Source: Tieghemostelium lacteum (taxonomy: Eukaryota; Evosea; Eumycetozoa; Dictyosteliales; Raperosteliaceae). From it: a DNA stretch of 64,000 nucleotides. The notes below the pieces were generated by a model, which was given only the letters and a program-made list of their open reading frames with translations, had not been told where the DNA came from and did not search any database. Location of the stretch: assembly GCA_001606155.1 (NCBI GenBank), contig LODT01000035.1, positions 610,658 to 674,657 of the forward strand, in the 5' to 3' direction. Below, in pieces: positions 55,672-64,000 of this stretch. How positions within the stretch are numbered: the first letter of the stretch is position 1; every line of letters begins with the position of its first letter. A program made the position numbers and the translations under genes.

Positions 55672-58162
55672 ATGTTTAACTCTTTTCTTCAAGAAAGACA
55701 ACCAAATTCAGATAATGTCATTAATGCAAAATTAAAATTAAATGAATTCTTTCTGAGTTGGTTATCCAAATCAGAAACGACTTCATATATTAATGATCTC
55801 TTATCTGGTTTAAATACCAAACCCACCACCAGTAACAATACACCAACTATTACAGGTACTACTATAAATAATAATACTGTGCCATCAATATCACAAAACA
55901 GTACTATAATAATAAACACCGTTAGTTCACCACCACCTATATCCATTTCAGAGCCACCTATCATTGCACCTATTCCACCTATACCAATATTCACAACCTC
56001 CAATAACAGTGACAATGAAGCTACACCTATTATTATAGACAATGACAGTATAGATATCAGCAGAATAGATTCACTCCCTAATATCACAGAGGACCAAAGT
56101 AGCTTCAATAATGAATCGTCGACTAGTAACCTATCAATCATTGAACCAATTAAAATTGACCAAAATGTAGATACTGAAACTGCTACCTCAACTACAACTA
56201 AAATTGAAGTTGAGGAAAGAAAAGAACTTAAAGAAAAAGAGGAAATATCATTTACAGATTCACCAACAACCTCCAGTAAAAATATTGAAATTAAACATAT
56301 CTCACCAACTATATCACCAATATCATCACCTGTAAAGAAACAACAACAACCACCAAATATATTATCACCACCACCACCTCACAATGAAACTTTTGATGAT
56401 TCAGTTGTCATTCAATTATCTGACAATGTAATATTACCAGATAATACTTTGGATCCTATTCCAAATAAAATTAAAGATCAAACAACAAGTTCACCTATTA
56501 AAAACCTCTCAACTATTCAAACAGATACCACAACCAATATTAATGGCATTACAAGTAATAACAATAACAACAACAAAAATAGAATTATACAGATACCTCA
56601 ATTTTATTTTCCAAAAATCAAACAACAAACCAGTACAGACCAACTCTCCTATATACTTCAAAAAATTAAAAATAGATTTGATATGGTACAGAGTCCTGAC
56701 AGGGTAATGAAATCCTACGAAGAATATGAAATTCTTCTGAGGGATTTAGTAACATTCCCAAAGATTCTCAATAGATTAATATATAATAATCTAGCAAGAC
56801 AATTACAACAGTATCCCATTTCACTAACTGAAGATCTATTTACAAACTATTATAAGTCTTTGATATTAGACAAAGAACCTGAAGAGGTTCTGTTTCACAT
56901 TCTCAAGAAATCAGAGGATTCTAAATACCTCTGTTATGAAGACTTTTATTTATTTTCAAAGAGTATGAAGGCTTTATCCTTAGATCTATATATTACCATA
57001 TATATTAATACATTTTTATAATAGCATTAATAGAATATCATTCCAGTTTAGAATTTTTAAAGAATACACCAGAATTTCAAGATAGATATCAAGAAACAAT
57101 TATTATTAGAATATTTTATTGTATAAGTAGAAACAAAGCAAAAATCACCATAGATGATCTATTGAAAAGTAATTTTATAAAATCTCTATCTTTACTAGAT
57201 GCTGAACCAGATATAAATAAGGTATATAAATAGAATAGAGATAAATATTATGATAGATGTGTTACTAACATACTGTATATATTTAGCATTTAGAATACTT
57301 TTCATATGAACATTTTTATGTTATATATTGTAAATTTTGGGAATTAGATACAGATCATGATCTAATGATTGATTGTAATGATTTGTTAAAATATAGTAAT
57401 GGTAGTTTGACATTTAGAATTGTAGAGAGAATCATTGAAAATTCTATATTTATCAAAGAGACACATCAAGGTGAGACACTAAGGATATCGTATCAGGATT
57501 TTGTATGGTTTATACTATCTGAAGAAGACAAAAACAGTGAAACCAGCATAGAATTTTGGTTCAAATGTATAGATATGGATTGTGATGGTATACTCAGTCT
57601 CTTTGAAATGGAATTCTTTTATGAGGAACAAAAACAACGTTTGGACTATCTAAACTTGGATCCTCCAGTTTTTAAAGATTTAATTTGTCAAATGTATGTA
57701 CAATGTTTGTACCTCAATTTTTTTAAAGGAATATTAATTTAACATTAATTTTACTTTTAAATTAGATTGGATATGGTAAAACCAAATTCAATGGATAGAA
57801 TAACATTAGGTGATTTGAAAAAGTCCAGAATGGCAGGATATCTATTTAATGTATTATTTAATATTACTAAATTCCTCCAACAAGAATCTAAAGAGTCCAT
57901 TTCATTTGATCAGACACCAATGGCTGATTGGCATAATTTTGCATTGCATGAATATGAAAAAGCTCTTGCTGAGGAGACTAGTTCTAGTTACCAAGACCTC
58001 CAGGAAGAACAAGATGACTTTGATCAAGATGATGGAAATGAGTTCATTAGAAAACGTTATCTACAGAATAATATGGATGAAGACTCTGATAGTAGTAGTA
58101 ATAATGATGACGATCTCTATGATGATATGGTACACCAGGATACAAGTGACAGTGATGAATAA
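55672..58162 (+). CDS. Protein phosphatase 2A B'' regulatory subunit (PR72/PPP2R3 type)
   Basis: Four exons, 55672-56962, 57025-57221, 57287-57693 and 57766-58162 (introns 62, 65 and 72 nt), join in frame to 763 aa. The first about 300 residues are a disordered Ser/Thr/Pro/Asn region. IPQFYFPKIK, the hallmark of B'' subunits, opens the conserved part. SLEFLKNTPEFQDRYQETII, YFSYEHFYVIYCKFWELDTD and ILDMVKPNSMDRITLGDLKK then track human PR72 closely. Two EF-hand loops are intact (DTDHDLMIDCND and DMDCDGILSLFE). The subunit directs PP2A to substrates under calcium control. The acidic C-terminal tail is Asp/Ser/Asn-rich. Confidence 0.92.
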
Positions 58163-58521
58163 ATAGTTAATATCTAGTATTCCTAAATACATATATATAT
58201 ATATTTAGTACTATATAATTTATAGAAATTATTTATTTATTGTTTTTGATTTGATAAATATAGAAATTCATTGAATTTCAATATTGAGTTGATATGCACA
58301 TAAAAATTAAGAATTAACAATAGTATTATTAATCTATATTAAACTAAATTGATATCCACAAAAAGACTATTAGTGAATAGTTGGGTCTATTTGAAAGGAA
58401 TCAAATTTGATTCAGCTAATGAGATTCTAAGATTTCTATTGGTGTTCAGATCACATTGTCAACCAATGTTCTGTTGGAATCGATTCATCTTGATTGTTTT
58501 TCTCACTCTATGATATTTTTT
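58163..58521. other. Convergent intergenic gap
   Basis: 359 bp between two converging genes. The left half is A/T only. The right half (58370-58510) is less AT-rich and may be 3' untranslated sequence of the minus-strand gene. No separate gene is supported. Confidence 0.35.
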
Positions 58522-60561
58522 TTAGTCATCATTATTAATTGAGTCAAATGGAGCTATCGAGTGGTTGAATACAACTCCTATTTTAATATCGTTATCATCT
58601 GCGCCTTCTTGGTATAAAACTACAATTGACTCATGATTGAAATCAATGAGTTTATACACTTCATCGTTTACCATAACACTTAATAGGCAGTTAGAGAATT
58701 CTTCTCTTGGAGTAGAATTTCTAACTACCTGATATTTATCTTTTAATAACCCTTGATGATAGAGTTGGATCAATGAGTTTTTCATTTCAAGAGGTAATGT
58801 AAAATTAATTAAATATTCATCGTCAGCATCTTGTTGGTCAATTTGTAAGTTTGACAATAAAGTATCTTTTTGTTTTGTTAAGTTATCAAGTAATAATTGT
58901 AGTGGTGTTGGTTGATTATTATTTTGTTGAATGGAATTAGATGTTATAATATTTTTTAGTTGTAGTTGTTGTGTTTTATAAAAGGAATTAGAGATCTCTT
59001 TTTTGAGACACCATCCTTTTCTTATATTTTCTCTTTGAAATTCATGGGTAGAACTAAATCTAGATTCCATTCTTTCATTCATACCGGTTCTGTTTAATAA
59101 TGTTTTAGTTTTGGTGATTAATGTTTTTAATTTTTTAATTGATTGAGTCGTTAAATTATTATTTATATGAGCTGGCTCCATTCGAATGTCATCTGAATCT
59201 ATAGAAGAAGGTTGAACCCTAGCACTTGCTTCAGCTGTGACAGTTCTGGGTTGAGGTACTACAGTAGGAACTCTTGGAACAGCTTGGGTAGAAGTAGTAG
59301 TGGTAGTGGTTGTGGTAGTGGCTGTAGTTGTAGTTGTAGTTGTAGTTGTATTTGAATTTGGAGATGGAATTCTTGAGGCTCCACAATTCATTGGAATTGG
59401 AAGATACTCTTCAAGGATCTTTAATTGATTTTTTATATTTGTATTAATATTTTTGTTAATTTTTTTGTTAATATTATTTTGATTAATAGGTATATCTGGT
59501 GTTTGGTTATGTATTTTTTTAATATCCTCACGCCACTTGGAGAGTATGGGATCTTGTGGTGGTTGAGGTGTTGATTTTTTTGTTGGAGTTATTGTAACCT
59601 TTTTTAATTTTAACTGTGGAAGAGGTGGGGGAATTGGAATAGTTGAGGTAACTTGAGCACCTTCTTCAGAAGCCTTTGATGGATTAATATAACCTCTAAC
59701 AATACCTGGATGTTGAGAGATTCTCTTCAATGGCATCTTTTTTCCTTTTTGTTTTGGTCTTTCTAATGTTAAATGTACCAATTTAACAAGACCTGATTCT
59801 CTTTCTTGTTCTTGTCTGACCATAGCTTCCTTTTCAGCTTTCTCAAAGGCAATTCTTTCAGCCTCCATTTTTACCATTCTTTCTTTTTCGTTTTTATCTT
59901 CAATCTCTTTGGCTATTCTCTCAGCTTCTAACTTGGCAATAGTTTGTTTCTCTTTCTTTTCAGCCTTCTTCTTCGCAATTCTATCAGCTTTCTCATTGGC
60001 CTTTCTTTCAGCTTTCTCTTTAGCAATCTTTCTAATCTTTTCTTTTTTCTCGGCTCTTTCTTTGGCAATTCTATCAGCCTCAATCTTTTCTAATCTTTCC
60101 ATTTCAGCTTTCTCTTTGGCGATCTTATCAGCTTCGGCTCTCTCTTTTGCAATTCTATCAGCTTCAGCTTTATCAACCTTCTCTTTTTCCAATCTAACTT
60201 GTTCTTCAATACCACCCATCTCTTTTTCAATTCTATCAGACTGGGCTTTCTCTATGGTAGCAATAACAAGAGTAGGGACATTGTGATTGTTTTTTGGTTG
60301 GACAGATAGCGGTAGGTTGTTTCTTTGTTCATTAGTTTCTAAGATTCTATGAACAATATCATTGATCTCCATTATTTGATCACTAAGATCTTGGATGGAA
60401 TCGGTGATGTTGACAAGTTTAGAAGAATCAGAAACAATTGGATAGTCAACCAAAATACAGAAAAGAGTGAATAATCTTGAAATGATAAATGCACCAGCAT
60501 AACCAAAACTGACAGCGATAAATGAAAGAACAGTGATAGCACCTTGGATAATTGAATTCAT
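58522..60561 (-). CDS. Membrane-anchored coiled-coil protein, unknown
   Basis: A single exon of 679 aa. Residues of about 5-40 are a long hydrophobic hairpin (ITVLSFIAVSFGYAGAFII, then LFTLFCILV), enough for membrane insertion without a cleavable signal. Residues of about 100-265 form a highly charged helix of repeated AERIAKEKAE-like heptads, probably a long single helix or coiled coil. A basic Pro-rich stretch, a Thr tract of about 25 residues and a folded-looking C-terminus of 150 residues (FTLPLEMKNSLIQLYHQGLL, DEVYKLIDFNHESIVVLYQ) follow. I recognise no family. An organelle-tether or cytoskeletal linker role would be a guess. Confidence 0.75.
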   Translation of the reverse strand: MNSIIQGAITVLSFIAVSFGYAGAFIISRLFTLFCILVDYPIVSDSSKLVNITDSIQDLSDQIMEINDIVHRILETNEQRNNLPLSVQPKNNHNVPTLVIATIEKAQSDRIEKEMGGIEEQVRLEKEKVDKAEADRIAKERAEADKIAKEKAEMERLEKIEADRIAKERAEKKEKIRKIAKEKAERKANEKADRIAKKKAEKKEKQTIAKLEAERIAKEIEDKNEKERMVKMEAERIAFEKAEKEAMVRQEQERESGLVKLVHLTLERPKQKGKKMPLKRISQHPGIVRGYINPSKASEEGAQVTSTIPIPPPLPQLKLKKVTITPTKKSTPQPPQDPILSKWREDIKKIHNQTPDIPINQNNINKKINKNINTNIKNQLKILEEYLPIPMNCGASRIPSPNSNTTTTTTTTTATTTTTTTTTSTQAVPRVPTVVPQPRTVTAEASARVQPSSIDSDDIRMEPAHINNNLTTQSIKKLKTLITKTKTLLNRTGMNERMESRFSSTHEFQRENIRKGWCLKKEISNSFYKTQQLQLKNIITSNSIQQNNNQPTPLQLLLDNLTKQKDTLLSNLQIDQQDADDEYLINFTLPLEMKNSLIQLYHQGLLKDKYQVVRNSTPREEFSNCLLSVMVNDEVYKLIDFNHESIVVLYQEGADDNDIKIGVVFNHSIAPFDSINNDD

Positions 60562-60965
60562 TTGTTTGTAGATTTAAAATTTTAAAAGATAGTTTGATAG
60601 AGATAAATATAATTGAAATGTGATTTTAATTGTGTGTAGATCGGGGGAAAAAATGAATAAAAAAAAAAATACAAATTAATTTTTATTTAATTTTTATTTA
60701 CAAATAATCTTTATTAAATTCCATATCAGTAAATAAAAAAGTTAACTTTGGAATAGATATTCCTAAATTCAATAATCTTATAAGAGTTTAGAATTGGTAA
60801 TTTCAGTGGACTTTTTGGATTTGGACTTTTAATTAAAATTTAACTGAACTTCTTTAAAATCTTTAACTTAAATTTCTAAGAATTATAATTTTTGTCAAGT
60901 TTTTAAAAAAATGATGTAAAAAATTTAGATTAGATTATCAAAAAATTTTTAAATAGTGAACTAGT
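60562..60965. promoter_or_regulatory. Divergent promoter region
   Basis: 404 bp between the coiled-coil gene and the PARP gene. AT-rich throughout with A runs (60659-60669); nothing specific recognised. Confidence 0.3.
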
Positions 60966-62005
60966 ATGAATGAATGGCATCCTTCAGCTCAAGATATTTA
61001 TCCAACCAAATGGCAAATAACAAGAGAAGATCATGAAAATGATTACAGATTAGTAAATGTTGATAAAAATAGTATTGAATATCAACATGTAGTTGAAAGA
61101 TTCTCTGAAACTTTAAAATTTGATATTATTAAAATAGAGAGGTACCTATTATTTGAATGAGAATAAAGAGAATAAATACTAACTAAAATAACTTTTCTAG
61201 AGTTCAAAATAGTAAACTTTGGAAAAAATATTATGAAAACAGAGAGAAACTTGCTTCAAGATATGGAGTTGATAATCCTGAGTTTCTAGAGAGTACTCTA
61301 TTTCATGGTACAAGAACAAATGAGCCACATTTAATTTATTCTACTGATATTGGATTTGATATCAAACATTCAAGACATGGGTCGTTTGGAATAGGATTAT
61401 ATTTTGCTTTGAATAGTAGTTATTCACATGGATATGCCTATGCACCAGCAGGATCAAGTTTAAAACAAATGTTTTTGTGTAAAGTGATTTTAGGTAACAG
61501 TACCAATACCTCATATACTTCTAAAGCAGAATTAGAAGAAGGTTTTGATTCAGTTAAAGGTGGTGATATCTACGTTCTCAAACAAAATTTAAGGGCATAT
61601 CCGGACTATTTAATCACCTATACTGATGCAGTGAATAATAGACATAATTCACAATCATATCATAGACACAACCCATACAATGTACAAAATAGAAGAAATC
61701 AAAATAATAACAACAATAACAATAATAATACTGAAGATGATGAAGAAGAACAATTAAAACTAGCTATATCATTATCTAAACAAGAATCTTCAAAAACTGG
61801 ATACCATAATTTTGATATGGATCTATCACAAATCTTAGAAGAGAGTAGAAAACAATATGAAGAAGAACAACAAAGGCTAAAAGAAGAATTCAAACCAAAG
61901 ATTTTTAGTGAAGTAGATAAGGAAAATGATGAAAAAGCCTACTATGAGAAACTTAAACAAATTGTAAAGTCAAAAAAGAAGTCTAATGAAAATGTAACTT
62001 TATAA
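60966..62005 (+). CDS. PARP-family ADP-ribosyltransferase with UIM-like tail
   Basis: Exons 60966-61141 and 61201-62005 (59-nt intron, phase 2) give 326 aa. The catalytic fold fills residues of about 40-220: IIKIERVQNSKLWKKYY, STLFHGTRTNEPHLIY (NAD-binding His), GIGLYFALNSSYSHGYAYA (second triad position Tyr), MFLCKVILGN, then FDSVKGG and RAYPDYLITYTDA. This matches the PARP14/tankyrase type, where the last block is normally AYPEYLITY; the third catalytic residue here is Asp, not Glu. An Asn run is followed by a ubiquitin-interacting-motif-like helix (DDEEEQLKLAISLSKQES), a second acidic helix and a Lys-rich end. NAD-dependent ADP-ribosylation, probably mono, is expected, with ubiquitin recognition inferred. 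Confidence 0.9.
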
Positions 62006-64000
62006 TAAATATTGATAATAAATATCTTTTATCTCCTTAAATTTGATGTTAGGGATCACATGTAACATCTCTTCAGAAACAGATGTAGATAAAACTACCT
62101 CTTGTTTAGTTACAAGTATTTTACAGGATTTCGAGTTTCTTTGTAAATGATATATATCTCCTTTATCATTTAATGGTGACTTGGTAACTGTTATTGTACT
62201 TTTACCATTATTACTCTTTGAGTCTAGTAATAATAAAAAGAAGTATATTGAATTTTTAGAAAGATTTTCCAAATCGGGTGTGTTTTCAAGTATTGGGTAT
62301 TCATGTTTTAGTACAACCCAAAGACCTCCACAGGTTATAAACTGTTTATATTTAAATTTTGCAGGTAAATCATTCATAGTAGGCAGAACCAAATCCTCTA
62401 CATTCTGAACTATACCCTCCTTCAAATAGTAATTAACCATCTGTAGAGAATCTTTAAGTAAATTCACACCACTAACATCAGAATATCGATTAAATCTCAT
62501 TGCAACCCACTCATGATCTGGATATAGTTTTGGAATTAAATCATTCAAAACAGCTTGTTTTAGAGCTCTACCTCTATTCTTTTCCAAAATGGTTATTGAC
62601 AACTGATAAAAATCATCTAATGATTTATACTCAAGTTTTCTGTACAAATTTTCAAAATACTCTTTTACATTTTGGAAATTTTTAAAATAGGAACTTTAAA
62701 TTGAACAAAGTTAGTATTTTGTTTGAGAGGGTTTTAAAGTTTATAAACCTACCTTGGATAATCTTCTTTGATTGGTTGTTCCCAGACATAATTTGGGAAA
62801 TATGTAGTCAATAGATTATGTGTGTTTTTTAAACTAGTTGGAATCTTGTCTTTTATAGGTTCAAATTTTGAAAATTTAATGTGATTCCAATCTTTCTTTT
62901 CAGGTATATTTAGTTGATTTATAATGTAATCTTGAATGAGTTGTTTGGTAGATTCTTGGAATTTATTAATATCCCAATTTTTATATTCTGGATACCTTCT
63001 TTCTAGAGCCTTTAACAAAGTTTCTCTTTTGTCTGCACCTGGAAGGCACGATAAATCATCCAATGACAGTTGATAAAAGTCCTCTGGTCCATTCATTGAT
63101 TTTTCTTTATATAAATACTCCAAAAACTCATCTACAAAAGGTGGGTGTAAAAACCATCTACCTTTTTTGAATTTCCAGGACTGAATTTGAGGATACATAT
63201 TCTTTATCTCTTGCATGACCCTAGTAGTTTGATATTCACCTGTTATATCATAAAATGGGAACTCATACCAATCCTCTATACTCTTCCATTTGTATCCTTT
63301 TAGAATCTCTCTTAATGTAACTGTAAGGGCTGTTTCTTTAGGTTGAAATGACAAGTGTAGCATTGACTCTGTCCACTCTACTTCCGGTATATAGTACCGC
63401 AAATAATTCAAAAATGAACCACCAAAGTACTTGTTTACTCTGATTTTTATATCACTGTGCATATAAATGGTATTCATATCCAAATTCACTATATCTCTAT
63501 ACCCATTCTCATAACCAGCATTTCTGATAATCTGTTGTATATATAATACATGGTGTATTGGGTTCTCCCAAAAATAAGCATCATCACAAAACTTCTTTAT
63601 ATCCCAATCAAAAACATTCTTGTAGATTGACATTATAGCATATACAATTGACCCTTCATAATAGTCCAATAGAGGCTGAATATCAAAATCATCAATTGTG
63701 GATAGCCTATAAAATGAATAAAAGTTTCTAAAGTCTTTTTTTCTAGCTATGAAATTGAGGAGATATAAATGGCATTTTTTACTATCCCATGAAAAAGGTC
63801 TATCTAAATGACATTCAGGTAGAAACTGGTACCTTGGATCACCTATCAATTTTAAATGCTTCTTTAGATTCTTTTTCTCTTGTATTGGTCCTAACACAGT
63901 ATCACTGCGTTCGAATATCTTTTTTATTGTATTGTCTTCTAAATCTGTAACTGGTAATTTCGTATTTACAAAAAGAGGCTCCTTTCTAGGTACTAGTTGT
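62000..64000 (-). CDS. YPE/DFY-repeat protein, 5' part off the window
   Basis: Exon 62753 to beyond 64000 and last exon 62693-62000 (59-nt intron, phase 2) give about 646 visible residues; the frame is still open at the edge. The chain consists of four or five degenerate units of about 70 residues. Their theme is an (N/D)F/WY...(L/F) turn, an Asp-rich loop, a LL...Y helix, then YPxxxW and a WxxxKF close: NFYSFYRLSTIDDF...FDWDIKKFCDDAYFWEN; EDWYEFPFYDITG...YPQIQSWKFKKGRWF; EDFYQLSLDDLSC...YPEYKNWDINKF; DDFYQLSITILEK...YPDHEWVAMRF. I have seen this repeat style in algal and oomycete proteins but know no function or official name. The stop codon overlaps that of the PARP gene. Confidence 0.78.

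Noticed and set aside
1-64000. CRISPR arrays, bacterial operons, riboswitches, prophage
   Set aside because: None seen; introns and gene families show a eukaryotic nuclear genome. Direct repeats are only simple-sequence or protein-coding.

Overview
The window comes from the nuclear genome of a dictyostelid social amoeba. Evidence: AT-rich DNA with very AT-rich intergenic stretches; short introns (about 45-130 nt) with GTATGT/GTAAGT-like donors and TAG/AAG/CAG acceptors; mostly TAA stops; Asn/Gln/Ser homopolymer tracts; and dictyostelid-typical genes (villidin, an FNIP-repeat protein, PirA/CYFIP with a Gln-Pro tail). I cannot name the species; Asn tracts are moderate, so a species outside the D. 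discoideum group is possible. Most multi-exon models below were built by eye from splice sites and checked for reading-frame arithmetic.

Layout. 0-3 kb: last exon of an off-window gene, a gene with the plant-type A_thal_3526 domain, and a decayed LINE 3' end. 3-6.7 kb: a tandem pair of small secreted Cys-rich proteins and a mitochondrial-type arginyl-tRNA synthetase. 7-17 kb: PirA/CYFIP of the SCAR/WAVE complex, then a 1718-residue secreted Gly/Ser/Thr/Val repeat protein. 17-25.3 kb: a Timeless/Tof1-type protein carrying an unexplained in-frame stop, deoxyribose-phosphate aldolase, and Mediator subunit MED16. 25.9-30.9 kb: villidin. 32-34 kb: ELOF1 and a DEK-like chromatin protein, convergent. 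34-40.7 kb: a 2154-residue bacterial-type alpha-2-macroglobulin with one ubiquitin-like domain at the N-terminus and another near the usual bait region. 41-44 kb: a gene-poor zone with decayed coding fragments and a perfect 60-bp palindrome. 44-52.7 kb: an FNIP-repeat protein, an ankyrin+SET protein, a ubiquitin-like protein ending in a CaaX box, SURF1, an RWDD1-type protein, an SH3 protein and isoprenylcysteine methyltransferase. 53-64 kb: a PELP1/Rix1-like ribosome-assembly protein, a PP2A B'' subunit, a coiled-coil protein, a PARP with a changed catalytic triad, and a repeat protein that runs off the right edge.

There is no operon-like logic; this is an ordinary compact eukaryotic gene row with alternating strands. 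Functional themes that recur are transcription and chromatin (MED16, ELOF1, DEK, SET), actin (PirA, villidin), and ubiquitin-like or prenyl biology (Ubl-A2M, Ubl-CaaX, ICMT, PARP with UIM-like tail). The most unusual item is the intracellular-looking Ubl/alpha-2-macroglobulin fusion. Next are the Ubl-CaaX protein, the Timeless in-frame stop, the 60-bp palindrome and the His-Tyr-Asp PARP.
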